NCBI GenBank assembly: GCA_003996215.1
Contig: QJPP01000864.1
Location: forward strand, 124,001-188,000
Direction of reading: 5' to 3'
From: Jaltomata sinuosa
Lineage: Eukaryota > Streptophyta > Magnoliopsida > Solanales > Solanaceae
DNA: 64,000 bases
In this document: positions 37,357 through 49,880 of the stretch, piece by piece
Numbering within the stretch: position 1 is the stretch's first letter
Layout: every line of letters starts with the position of its first letter
Position numbers and translations under genes: made by a program
The notes under the pieces: model-generated
The model's database searches: none
What the model was told of the DNA's origin: nothing
Seen by the model: only the letters and a program-made list of their open reading frames with translations

Positions 37357-40300
37357 TGTCACAACCCGATTTCTCGTTCATGATGGCACCTACAACCCTC
37401 CAGTAGGTGAACTAATCCCCGTAGTCCAGAACAGTTAGTAATGGGCTACATTCTAATAGTTTAAGCAGAAGAACAAATAAATAAGCGGAAGAAAAGGAAC
37501 AAGATGAATAAACTGGATAATCGGAGTAATATAAATGCAAAACGGAAGCTAAACCAACCCAAAACCTGGTATTAAGTGTATAAGAGCCAAACTACAATAG
37601 GAGTACAAAAGGTCCAAAAGAAATATATATATAAGCTGTCTCTGAATAGTAACAGAGTACAAAATATACAAACGGTAAACCAAGTCAAGCTCTGAACACC
37701 AAGAGCTCACCCTAAGCCTGGATGATCCAAAAAAAGCTGCTTGCACGAGTCTCCGGCACTTTAACGGCGATGGTCCACACCAGGATCTGCACCAGAAGAT
37801 GTAAGGGGTATGGTGAGCACCAAATGCAAAGCATAAAGTACCCCGTAGGTATCATAGATCGACTGGGCACATATAAAGTAAAAGAATAGTAGCAGGCAGA
37901 GTAGAAATAAACAGTCACAGAAATTAACGATAAAGTACGCAGGAACTATCCCAGAGGGAAGACAACAAAAAGAAACAAGCAAGGCTAGCAAATAGAATAT
38001 ATACATGGCAAACACAGGTGAAAATGAGAACGACGCACCTGGGATCCTCGCAAAAACAATATATATATAGATAAGTTCTAGCAAGGAATGGTATACCGGT
38101 AATCTCAAGTATATAGAATGGGAGAGAAGGATAAAGTAGATATGCTCGATAAACAGAATGAATAAACACCCAAACCATGCCAATTCTCAAATCCATAAGT
38201 AATAGTCTAGCAATTCCAATTCCACACTTATAACCGTAGTAGAGAATAAATCTGTAATTAAGTAAAGAGAGTCTACCAACAGTCTCCCGGCCGCCCATAC
38301 AATCGAGGAATGCATTCAAGTGAAAACAAACACTCCGGCCGCCCATACAACCGAAGCGTACAATCAACAAACAACAAACAAGGGTGGTACCTGAAACGAT
38401 GTATGTCATAATGCATAATGACCTCAGGGTGAAATAGAATCTTTGTATGTACCTCCTCCGGTGCCGATCGGGCTCAGCAAACAAGTTCCATAGAAGGACT
38501 CAGCCCATATACCTCTACTCCACCGTATACCCTTCCCCCCAGCACACGTGGCCTGAAGCCCCTGACCTAGAGCGTCAAGGTCCATGGAGGTCCCGAATCC
38601 CATACTAAAACTCAAAATCAAAATGTGCCCTCCGGAATCGAGTCCGGGTTCAAGCCAGTGGCTAAGTCTCAAATATGCATGCCTAGACCCTGTCTAGGAC
38701 TAAAACAGTGGAAAAAGATGCCTCAAAAACCCTTCCAAAGGTGCCTGGGCACAACCGGGTCTAAAATAGTAGTAAAATCTCTCAGATGATGGACCCAGCC
38801 GAGCCCAAAGCCACTTCAAATCAGTGAGAAAACTCAGCTAGCACTCAGACCCGGTTGAGTCTAGCAATAGTAGTAAATCATGATAAAACTATATTTTTAA
38901 CCTTTTTTTACCCAAGAAGATCCACGTATCAAGTCAAATCATTTCCAAATCTAATTTCATTAAAAATGGGCCCCTAGGGCCATGCAAGGTTTAGAAAATT
39001 AGTTTTAGTAGGCCCGAAGCTAAAAAACCATAATAAAACGTGGAAAACCTCTTTATATGCATGAAAATGATATGATCATCACAAATAGTTGCCTAACATC
39101 TCACAATCAACCTAATGGCCCTGCACAGGCTATGAAGCTACTCAGCAAGCATAACCAGCCTAGAAGGATATTTCTATGTCCGGGGACTCGCGAACATTTC
39201 CAATAATCCCACCTTCTATGTTCCAGAGTCAACAAGACCTCACGGGGTCACAAGGGTAATAAATATACCAACTAATAGGAATACTACACACAATGGAGGA
39301 AAGAAATAGGATGAATCATGGAAAAGCAGTCAAGGTCTGTGGTACCAACCTCATAACCCAACCCAAGGATGCCAACTAATACAATTTTACCTGATATATG
39401 CGAAGTATAGGGAGTTAAGTCGTAACCTACCTATCATCGGACGACAAGCTGCGGGAATGACGATATCTGAGGCTGAGCTGCTCCGAGAAGCTCCGAATGA
39501 GAATCAAACTATCAAATTCATGAATATAACGTTAAAATGAGTCTAACGGTACCCATATTGCTACGATTATAACCGGGTCGATATCCGGGTCAAAAGCGGG
39601 CCCGAGGGCCCCATAACCCGAAACCAAAAACAAAAAAAGCCACGATGACTCCAATGGTGCCAAGAAGCTATGCTCCAAATTTGAGCACAATTGGCCAAGA
39701 GGAAGGGCGCAAAATCAGCCCGCAAAGATTGGGGTTTAAGGAGTGGAAATTTACGAAAAAGAATGGAAATTGGGCAAGGATTACTTACCACAAAGGCGAA
39801 AACCCGAGTCGAGAAGGATAATTTACCACTCCCACGAGCATGCACTAGCTGGATGGACAGAATTCACAAGCAAGAACTTAAGCTTAGAGAAGGGCGTCAA
39901 TGGAGGTTTTAAGAAATTTCAAGAGAAGAGGGAGCTTACCAAACGACGAAGAAGTACGGAAAATCCACCCACAATCGACTTCCCAAGGCTTGGAATCAAT
40001 ATAGAGCAAATTGTTGGAGAGAATTTAGAGTTTAGAGTGAGAAAAAGTGAGAGAGAATGCTGGTAAAACAAACTCCCATTTTTATATAGCTGCTGGAAAA
40101 TGGCCAGCGCCAACAGCGTTGAAGGGGTGGCAGGCGCCTTAGTGCTATCCTGCCACTATCTTTCTGCAATTTCTCTAACACTACACGGGGTATTCCGGGC
40201 ACAATCAAAAACCGATATTCAAAAACCAATAATGCTAACAGAGTGAAAATGATGTTTCGAACTCAACGGAATCGACGAAACTCCCATACAAGGTCATTTG

Positions 40301-40822
40301 AAAGAAATGTTGACCCAAGTCAACACTAACAAAAAGAAACTCAAAGGCTCGAAATGAGTCCGGCTCACTCGAAACCTGAACCAACCACCTTCCTAGACCA
40401 AAATCAATATTCCCAAGCTGATGGAATTGTCGGATTTAGAATCCGACACTCCGATCATCAAAATTCACCCAAAGTTGCACTTTCTACTCCAAATGGCCTG
40501 AAAACTAAGAAAACAACACAAAACCAACATTGGAAGTTCTCAGGCCTCAACTGAAGGTCCAACTAGACCAAACTCATCGCTCCGGAGCTAATAGAACTGA
40601 CAGAATTCAATTCCGAGTATGTTAGCTAAGAATGTTCACTAAAGTCAACGATATTCTAAGTTTGAAGCTCTAAAATAGGAAAAGAGGCAAAACCACCAAA
40701 CAAATGACCAGGGCACCAAACTACCAGTCCCAGCAAGACCTAAATGACTTGGGGCCACTACCGGAAAGCTCTAACAGTACAATGAATGCGTAAACGCGAA
40801 GATGACCAGAAAGGTCATCACA
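37357..40822 (-). repeat. 5' LTR (element orientation) of the nested gypsy element
   Basis: 3466 bp, partner of 28703-32170. It has an extra segment at about 38755-38805 and lacks most of the GC-rich GCGCGAT block, so the equal lengths are partly a coincidence of offsetting indels. Confidence 0.95.
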
Positions 40823-40827
40823 GAAGG

Positions 40828-43604
40828 AATCATTATGAACTAAGAGAATAAGGTTGTGAATGGATAATTATGCAAAGGAACACTTATATTAATCCATTTG
40901 AAGTGGGGAGACTTGAAACAAAATTTCAAATTGAAGGATTCACTACGGTGGACTATTTCAAGCAAGCTCGTACAAGGTCTTACTTGTAATAGGTATATCT
41001 CCCAATATAAAAGGATTTAGAGGTCCTATGAAGTACCAAATTAAAGGTATTTGAGTCTAGTTTGCAACGCAATAAATTGCTTGTCTATACGAGTTTAGAG
41101 TAAAAATTTATGCACATTTTACTACAGACATGCGCACTGTTCAATCATTGCGGGACATGTGGCAGCCTTGGGTAAGTCGGCTAAAAGTTGTGTATTTATA
41201 TTGAAACTTTGGGATTTCGTCTCCCATACATATCAGAACATAAGGGACCTGCTTAACACTAGTTTTCTTTAGTTCTTCTTCATCTCAATCCCTCCCTAAC
41301 CTAAGGTAAGTGAATTCCTTCAAGAATCAAGTGTATTTTTCATCATAGGTCTTGGAAACATACTTAGTCAAGTGTTTTATTGAAGGAAAAGGTGTTGTTC
41401 TTGAAGATAAAAAAAAGTGCAAGGATTTTACTCTCATTGATAAAGGTATGGCTTCTCTTCTATCCCCATAAATATAACTCTAAGAGTTGTTTTTAAGTAT
41501 AATTTACAGGTAGGACTCATGGGACGGTGATAGGAAGACGTGAGTCCAGGTTTTGCCCATTGTAACTGATATAATTGGTGAGGAGGGAGTATGTAGAGGG
41601 ATGTGATAGTTTTATTGTTGACTAAATGAGGTGTGTATTATTGTGTATTGAGGCAGCATGCCTGCTGCGATAAGGAGGGAGGCTAGGTATAGCAAACACG
41701 ATTTTTATGGCTCTTGCAAGCTTGTCCCTTGTCAAGTGTTTGATAAAATGCCTATATGGATTGAGAACGTTGTTTATATGTTGTTAGGCTTCTTATCACT
41801 GTATGAAATATTATAATTATCTTCCAACTTAACCTATGAGCTTAAAGGGTCATTTAAATGCTACTAGATAAAGAACTCCTGAGGCGGTGTTTGGAAGCCG
41901 AGGGGTTTTTGACCTTGTTTGGCATATAGAATGGGCTGTATATTGTAAGGAAAGGATGGAGGGATTAATATTGACTTCATAGGTGGTCATAGTTCAGTTG
42001 ATAAGGGAAAAAAAGAGGTGTGGTGATACACCATTTACTTATCTTATTTGCTAAGCTTGTCGCTCGTAAGCTATTATCATTTTCCGACCTTCCCATATTT
42101 CTTGGTTACTTGCTTATGCTATTGCATATGTTGTTATGTCATAGATAAGGAGTGTTTGAAGGGAACCAACGACACAACATAAGGGAGAGAGAGTCTCTAA
42201 GTAAGGTATGTAAAGCTAAAACCTCTTTCGCCATCAAGGCTCGACCTAGAGTCACAGTCACATGTTCCTCCTATAAAGGTCGTCATAAATTATATGCACT
42301 TGAAAGCAAAGCTTATTACTATTATAGGTCTCTCTCGTGTGGAGTTCTAAATCTATAGAGTTATAGTACTCATTTCTAGTCAAAGAAGTCATATGCTTCA
42401 CGCGATCATACGTGTCTTCAGTTGAAACTCCTATAAACGACCGAGCATATATGTCACAAAAATTAGAGGAAGTAATTAGCCACAGAATAGCCCTGAATAG
42501 ATAGATCACATGAATATATGATTGTTCAGCTAAAAGAAAGTAATCAATATTCAAATAACAAGTTATATTATTAATAAGTTGCTTACTATGAGCCTTTACA
42601 AACAAGATGAGATTATAGCCTACTCTACAGCGTGGGGTGGGTATCTTAAGGCCACTACGTGCGACGCTATTCTGTGCACAAAATTCAGACAGAGTCAGCT
42701 GGAACTTTCCATCGTGGATTCTCCTGACTACACAGTCCTGCGGGTAGACGTTACAAGAGCCCTGGAAGGCATACCTTGACAAACCACGTTATCCAGACTA
42801 TGAGATTTCACACATGATTGTGATAGTTGGCTACAAATGCCAAACATGTGTCACCGATCGCCGACAGTAGGCCATCTTGTGACTTCCTGACAGTTAGTAT
42901 TATATAAAGAATAGATAAGCTATATAAAAGGGTAAAGATGTCACCCAGGTAAATTTTAGGAATTTTAAATATATGTAATTAAGTAATGTATATGACGTTA
43001 TGTAAGGACCCCTGATATTGGTCATTGTATCAGTTTCAGTTTCAGATTACATTCCATGTATGTGTATGCTCATATTTTCCTATTTTTGATATTTAATTCA
43101 GTGAGCATTCTTACATGTCTACTTATTATTTAGTCTGATTTACATACTAGTACATGTTTTAGTACTGACGTTCCTTTATTTTTGGGCACTGCATTTTTAT
43201 GAATGTAGGCTCCGGTACTCAGGCTAGCAGATATCCACAATAGACCAGTGCCTTCCAGTTGATCAGTTGGTAAGCTCCACCATTTCTGGAGCTATCAGAC
43301 GCCTAGGTCATATGTTTTGAATTCATGTACATATCCTATATTGGGTATGTCAGGGACCTGTCCCGACTAGTTATCAGAATTTTAGTTGCATACTTTATAA
43401 AGGCTTCTTAGACATAGTTTTGTTTCAGTAGTACAACTAGTCTAGTAGGCCCTTTAGTTATCTATGTTTCAGTATATGTAAGCATATGTTGATGTCCATG
43501 TTGTTGCTTGTCAGTTTACAACTTTAACACGAATTTAATATATATATTCAGCAGGTGCTCGTATAACTCCTTGATGTTCGCCCCTCCTAGCTAGGGGCGT
43601 GACA
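40828..43604 (+). repeat. 3' LTR of the plus-strand gypsy element, remainder
   Basis: Resumes right after the nested insertion and ends AGGGGCGTGACA, matching 23262. It contains a 174-codon minus frame (42258-42782) that overlaps LTR sequence with no family resemblance; not counted as a gene. Confidence 0.95.
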
Positions 43605-44340
43605 TGATCCTTCTCGCTCCATTATCTAGAGTCATTGGAAGTAGGGATCAATCATAGTATGACAGTTTTGGAAGAATTCTTTCCTGATAATTATGTCAAA
43701 GATATCTAAAGGAGTGATAGTAAAGTTGGTTTTACCTTGCCACTTGCCTAGCATGATGCTTACTTCATTAATGACTCCGCACATGGAAGTCAGTGGCGCA
43801 TTGACTGTCTTGAGGCGTGTGTTGCTTGGACTGAGCCTCAGTCCTAACTTTGTTGTTGCTTCATTAGTCATAACATTGGCCTCTGCACTTGTGTCGACCA
43901 TAGCACGAACGGATCGATCATTAATGGTGATGTTCACACATTGTGTGTTGTATGTTCCATGCTTCTCTGATTGCTTTGCAATAGCTTCGCATAGTTCAAT
44001 TATTTCCAACTACGGCGTGCCTGATCCTTGCCCTTGTTCTTGTGTATCTTTCTCTTTTTGTTTACGTAATATGGCTCCAAGAGTCTTCAGTTCAGGGCAC
44101 CTTCCATAGCCATGCGGCTTATCGCATATGTAGCAACCATTTCCTTCGTAGTTTGTGCCTTCCTCTTGGCATAGTTTTGGCATTCAAGCTTCTTTCCATC
44201 AGACTTGTTGGTGTCATAATTCTTAAGATGCAACTATTGTTCCTTGATTTCGCCATGATCTCCCCCACCTTGGCATGACTACTTCTCATTTCATTGTCTT
44301 TACCTTTTTCATGCCTAAAGCCCGTCAAAGTTTTGGCCTA
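43605..44340 (-). pseudogene. Host gypsy element: zinc knuckle and protease
   Basis: On minus, a CYICDKPHGYGRC knuckle (about 44090-44130) is followed, after a TAG, by 43632-44009: VNITINDRSVRAMVDTSAEANVM, where DTSA replaces the usual DTGA active-site motif, and ending in the DIFDIIIRKEFF block (family D-x-I-L-G-x-x-F). This is the Ty3 aspartic protease of a different lineage from the two larger elements. Confidence 0.8.
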
Positions 44341-44489
44341 TATGATGGCTTCATCAATAGTTCTAACCTGGCAGCAGACCTGTGTACGAATTGATTCGGT
44401 TCGATTTTGGCCATCATCGAATTAATATTTTAAATTTTGATTTATTAATATCCTCATCCTAACTCGATTCATTCTAGGTCCACACTACA

Positions 44490-45150
44490 ACAAAATGCAT
44501 ATATAGCTACTATTAAATCCTAGCTAAAAATGAAAAAATTCATGGCAAAACACTTTAGCCATAATTTTTTTTTTCCGTAGCATTCGTAGCAAGATGTAGC
44601 GTGGCTAAAAGTTAGCTACAGACTTTACATGGTCTGTGGCTAAGGACTAATACTTATAGCTACAAAAAGATTGTGTTGTAGATGTGATGATAAAAAATTA
44701 TTGCTACAAAACATATACTTATAGTAAATAATCTTTTTTGTCACGACAAATAAAATCTATAGCAATTTTATACTATAGCCACAATGCTATTGTGGCAAAA
44801 AAATTAATTTTTTTTGCTACGAAAATTTAAAATTTGTGGCTATTTTATATTTTAATCTCGTGTTGATAATATTTATATTTAGCTACAAATTAGAAAAATC
44901 TATAGCTATAAGCTGAAGTATTTGCCACAAACTTTTTTATACATGGCTAAGAATTTATTTTTTTGCCACAAAATACATAAGCTATAGCTCATTTTTTGAA
45001 TATGCTATGGAAAGTGAAAATGTGTAGCCAATTTTTTATAATTATATATCATTTAGCCACAATTACAAAATTTATTGCTACAAATTGAAAAACACTACCA
45101 TAAGCATTATTAATCACAAAAATTTCTGTAATGTAGCTAAAAAAAATTCA
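44490..45150. repeat. Left subterminal repeat zone of the CACTA element
   Basis: Dense short repeats of TAGCTACAA and TGGCTAA type in both orientations, mirrored by 49880-50710. Confidence 0.85.
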
Positions 45151-46400
45151 ATATAGATTTCAATAATTCTATTATTACAAATTAAAGAATTTTCCACAGG
45201 TTTTTTAGTTTACAAAAGTTACATATAATTATATTTTACAATTTTAAAAATAGTTACAATATATAATTCTTTTAAGACACAATCTTATTTGAGTTCAAAG
45301 CATCAAAACTTTACCCTATCTCTCCTTCAACGATCTTCAACTGCACCTTAACTTGATCAATATCCATCTTACTTTGTCATTTATATGCTCTTATTCCATT
45401 ACTACACCTGTCAATGATGATAAAGTATTTTAACACCAAAAAAATGAGGACTTTTAACAAATAAAAAAAAAATGCAAAACAACCAAAGAAGTAAACAAAT
45501 TTGTATACTTTTTAAGCTTCTTAAAATCTGTAAATATAGATCTCAAATTTCAATATCAGTTCCAAAATTCACACGAGCAAAAGATTACATTTATATTAAC
45601 AAAATATATACAATCCAATACAATATTTATATTGTAAAAACTTATCTCATTTACTCGAAATATTCTATGATATAAACCTGCAAAAAAAATTGATTAGTAA
45701 AATATCACATATAAAAGTTTGAAGGGTGAGGGACGCAGGGGAAGGGAAGGGAAGGGGAGACATGGAAGAAATGGGGAAAGAGATCTGGATGTTTGATAAA
45801 TGGTAAAGGGGAGTAGGTTATTGTTAAATGGAAAAGGGGAGTAGATTATTTGAATGAGATTTAAAATTTTGGCTTTGGGGGCAATTTTTCACCTTTTGCA
45901 ATTTTTAACTTCTTGGGGGGAAATTATAAGGTTTGGATTTAAATGGGGAAGGGTGTGGCTGGGAGATTTAGGTTTGAGTGGCCAATTGGCCTTTGTGTTT
46001 TTTTATTCTTTTTTTCCTTTCTTCTCTTTTTTCGTAAAATTTGTGTTGCCTTTTTTTTCTCCTTTTTTTTTTGGGTAAACTTTATGTTTCTTTTACCTAT
46101 TATATATTTGTATTTTTTTTCTTTCTTTATACACAAATGCTATTACTAAACTAATGAATATAATAAACAAAAATATCCAATGAAAATTTAATAAAAAATA
46201 TGTGCTCTAGTTTAAGATAATGGCAAAAGTCAATTATTTATATAAAATAAATATTATTTAAAATTATATTTCTTTTCAACTTTTTTGATTCTCTATGATA
46301 TTATCAGTTTTGTTATATACTCCTCCATTTTAGTAAATTCTTAATTTATAGTGTTTGGTGAAGTTTATGACTATTCTTAGTTTTAAATTATTGTTATTTA
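45151..46400. other. CACTA interior, non-coding
   Basis: AT-rich DNA with a purine-rich G stretch (45720-45870) and long pyrimidine runs (45990-46130). The overlapping frames at 45854-46149 are low-complexity and not genes. Confidence 0.6.
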
Positions 46401-47235
46401 TTTTGAATTAAAAATATAAAAATTATATAAAATTTAAATGATTTATATAGATTAGAATTTCAAGTTTATGAAATTTTAAAATAAAATAAAATTGTGAATA
46501 TCATAAAATCTATCTAATTTATCTATATAGAATCAGAGAAGCAAAATAATATTGTGATGACAAGTGTCAGTTATCATAAAATTGAAGTTTGAAAATTATT
46601 TTAAGATAGAAATTTCAAAAAATAAAATAAAATATCAATTCAATCTTTTTTAATATCAACAACGTGATTTTATATTCATATTAAAGTGTCCTGTTATGGT
46701 GGAATCATATTTTCACAACATTCGATTATTTCAATTTGAATTTAAAAATATATAAATTTGAATTACAATTTTTTTAGTTTGAACTGACAATATAAAAATT
46801 AGATGAATTTAAAATAAATTATATAAATTAAAACTTCATGTTTAAAATAGAAATTCAGAGATAAAATAAAATTGTCAATATAAGAAAATCTATCTAGCCT
46901 ATCCATATAGAATAGGAGAAGCAAAATAATATTGTGATGCCAAGTCACCATAACATTTCAAATTTGAAAATTATTTTATGATAGAAGTTTCAAAAAAAAA
47001 AGTGTCAATTTAGTTTTTTTATATCAATAACGTGAATTCAAATTAAAATATCCTATTATAGTGGAATCATACTTCCACAACAAATAATTATTTCAATTTA
47101 AATTTAGACAGAGATATGAATTATGAATTGTAATTTTTTAGTTTGAATTGAAAATATAAAATTATATAAATTATATGACTTTAAATATCAAGTTTAAAAT
47201 AAAAAATTCAAAAATAAAATAAACCTGTCAATAAC
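46400..47235. repeat. Degenerate tandem repeat, unit about 370 bp, just over two copies
   Basis: Marker words recur at near-constant spacing: GAAGCAAAATAATATTGTGATG at about 46537 and 46918; GTGGAATCATA at about 46699 and 47061; AGTTTGAA..GAAAATATAAA-type segments at about 46780 and 47140. Copies differ by many substitutions. Confidence 0.75.
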
Positions 47236-48240
47236 AAAAAAGTAAAATAGAAAAAATAAAACATTTTTATTAGTGTATGTGTGTTAATTATACTCACCAA
47301 ACAATATACTTATGTATCTTTATTCTAGACTAATTCATATTGCATATTTAAATAAAATATGATATTTTTAATTATAGATAAAATATTAAATTAGAAAACT
47401 CATTTAAACATTATGTACGAAAAATAAATTGCAGATAGGGGATAGATAACATAAATATATTGCAATTCAAATTAATTTTTTTAAAAATAAAACAAAGTAA
47501 ATAGATATAATTGAATATCTTCAAATAAGTCACACAATAATTTGCAATTATTATAATCTGTTAATAATGTTCGTGCATTCCACGATACAAATACTAGTAT
47601 ACATAATATCTCTGCAGTTATTAATATTTTTATGAATACTTTTTAAAAAATAGGTGTTTACGTATAGAAAAAATTAAGCACTTATTTTACTATAATAAAG
47701 TATCAAGCATATACATAAATATCTTACATCTTTCAATTAAAAAAATAATTATACATTTAAAAAAAAAAGTATATTAACATCCAAAAATAACATGTTGCAA
47801 TAAGGTAAAATATGGGCTTGATAAGTTTAAGAAGTTAGTTGATAGGCTTGAGGTTATAAGTAGATATAAATTATCTATGGTTGAAGATTACCTTTTTTTT
47901 GTATTTTAATTTTATAATTTGAAGTTTAATTAATTTTTATAATATGATTTACTTATATTTGAAACTTACAGTTAGGTCGTATAAAATTGAATCGAGTCAA
48001 ATGTTGAACGCCTTTAATTACATTTAATTGATGTAGATACTGTCTCAATAAATCATGTTTGAATCAAATAATAATTTAAAAAATATTTGACCTAGATGAA
48101 ATTTGAATGAGACTTATTGAACTCTTGCTAAAATTTAACATGATTAGTTAATCGAAATAAATATAATTAAATATTTATATAAATTATATTTAAGACTTAC
48201 AAGCTATAAAATTGAATCGAATCGAATGACAGAAAGATAC
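47236..48240. other. CACTA interior, AT-rich, nothing recognised
   Basis: Very AT-rich, with no frame and no repeat beyond simple runs. Confidence 0.5.
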
Positions 48241-48244
48241 GAAC

Positions 48245-49620
48245 CGCCTACTCGCCCTACCATTAGATTGTTGAAAATGAAAGCGGCTTGTCCTCACTAA
48301 TAAAAAACAGCAATCCCTCCCTTTCTGTTACCTACTTTTACTCATTTCTTCGGTATACCTCAATACAAGACAAGCGCAGGAAAGGATAAACAATCAAAAC
48401 CGGGCTATCGCCCTATCTAAGCAGCTTTCCCCTCTCCTCTACGGAAGTAATCTTTAAATCTATTTCAAGGAAAACAGGCAAGGAGGTAAGAGCGAGTAAG
48501 ACTAGGTTATAGCAAGACAACAGAGGTTAGATAGCTCTTACCGGAGGAAGAGGGTTCAGGTCACCCGTCCCCTTGACCCAGACACGAACTAATCCTTCTC
48601 TCTCTCGAATGTATGCCCGATTTTCGTCGAATCTTTTTGATCACCTTCAAAAAGAAATCGGAATTCCGTCTTGACATGATAAATAGTGATGCCCACCTGC
48701 AGAGCGTAGTCCTCCCTGCAGCCTTGAAGTAGACTATTTCTCGAGTCTGATCTTATCCCCAAAGCCTTTTTGCAAAAGGAGTAGGTAGCGAGATAGATGA
48801 CTAAAGGCTGATGATCTTTGCCTTTTACTAGTAAAGGGAAAAGCTCTATATATCTTATTAGTCAAGCCTAAAGACCCTTTACTAATATAATAGAAGGTAA
48901 GACCAGCTTTCGCGCAGCAGCTGCGCCCTTGCTTCTTGCCCATAGAGAGTTAGGATATTTTGTGAGCTCCTTCGCCTAGCGGAAACCTCCGCTTTTCGGC
49001 CTCCCGTGCTTTACCAACGCATTCAATGGATTCCACCATGAACCGGAAGCGGGCGAAGACATGCAGCTTCCATTTTCGGGGTACACAGTCACGTGCTGAT
49101 CAAAGAGGTATATATCACACTCATTCACAAGCGCAAGGTGCGGCATCCGCCTGAACGGGGAGAGGATTTCCCTAAAACAAAGATAGGCGTGTCAGGAAAC
49201 AATGTGAAGTCACCCCTGTTTCGTTGTCCAGGGAGCTCTTGACTAATGACCTAAAAAATGCGTGACGTTTGGGAAGCATGAGCAACCCTTCGCGCACGAG
49301 ATAGCAATGACAGGAGATTGACCGGTCGGGGTCGAGTGATCTCAGGGGTTTAGGGGTGCTTCTCCTGCTGCGACTACCTCTCTTCTATTTGAAAGGTAAA
49401 GGCCCACCACAGAGAGGCAAGTGCTTTCATGAATGAATGCGGTAAACCAATCAATCTTTTCGTTACATATCGGGGACAGGGAACCAGCCCAACTAACTCA
49501 ATTTCCCGAAGAAAAGAGAGGGCGCTCTTCCAATATTGAGCTCCTAGCTCTACCTCTCTTTTTTCAAAAGTATATAGAAATGGTAGGCACTGGGAGTGAA
49601 TCGAATGATTAACACCTCCA
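48245..49620. other. Probable mitochondrial DNA insertion (NUMT) inside the CACTA element
   Basis: Composition changes abruptly from very AT-rich to balanced GC. The text has the character of plant mitochondrial intergenic DNA: CGCAGCAGCTGCGCC, TTTACTAGTAAAGG, TTACCGGAGGAAGAGGG and many short GC-rich blocks, without long homopolymers. No complete gene is seen; short frames (48734-48943, 49374-49667) have no recognised product. The word GAATCGAATGA occurs near both edges (about 48216 and 49598). The mitochondrial assignment rests on style and composition, not on a named gene. Confidence 0.65.
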
Positions 49621-49631
49621 ATCACATTAGA

Positions 49632-49880
49632 TCCATGAGCGGATCTAGGGGTTGCCAGAGTGTTCACCTGAATCCCTTGACAAAAATTATATTATATATA
49701 TAAATTATTATTTTTATTTTATGTATATTTACAAATTTTGAATCTTGTAAACATAAGACTAGAGATTGGCTTAGTGGTTTAGGTGGTTCCAAATTCACCT
49801 TGAGGTTCCAAGTTCAAACTCCATGTGCTATATTTTTATATTGTTTGACCCCCCTTAGTGAAAATTCTGAATCGTGATAA
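49632..49880. repeat. SINE-like Solanaceae dispersed repeat
   Basis: Begins GAGCGGATCTAGGG and ends near CCCCCCTTAGTGAAAATTCTG. It contains TGGCTTAGTGG (A-box-like, about 49767) and GGTTCCAAGTTCAAACTCC (B-box-like, about 49804), suggesting tRNA ancestry. No target duplication was established. Confidence 0.45.

Larger units (their letters stand above)
28703..40822 (-). mobile_element. Nested Ty3/gypsy element (chromovirus type) inside the 3' LTR
   Basis: Two LTRs of nearly equal length (28703-32170 and 37357-40822), both starting TGTCAC and ending TCATCACA on plus. The 5-bp flanks AAAGG (28698-28702) and GAAGG (40823-40827) differ at one base. Internal genes read on minus from 37145 to about 32190 in Ty3 order. 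It inserted antisense to its host. Several stops and frameshifts are present, but long stretches of pol stay open, fewer breaks than in the host element, consistent with a younger insertion. Confidence 0.95.
20419..43604 (+). mobile_element. Complete but defective Ty3/gypsy element (chromovirus type), with a nested insertion
   Basis: LTRs at 20419-23262 and 28655-43604 (split by a nested element), primer binding site (PBS) 23267, gag, protease, RT, RNase H, integrase and chromodomain-like end, all on plus in Ty3 order. Without the 12.1-kb nested element it is about 11.1 kb. Many in-frame stops and frameshifts make it non-coding; several stops look like single C-to-T or G-to-A changes of conserved codons, as expected for methylated, silenced copies. 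Confidence 0.9.

Noticed and set aside
42258..42782. 174-codon minus-strand frame
   Set aside because: Lies inside the 3' LTR; the 5' LTR copy is interrupted, and the translation has no recognised domain.
45854..46149. Phe-rich possible membrane protein
   Set aside because: Product of T-rich runs in the CACTA interior; not conserved-looking.
49760..49830. tRNA gene suggested by A-box and B-box-like words
   Set aside because: No cloverleaf or anticodon arm can be drawn; better read as a SINE-like repeat.
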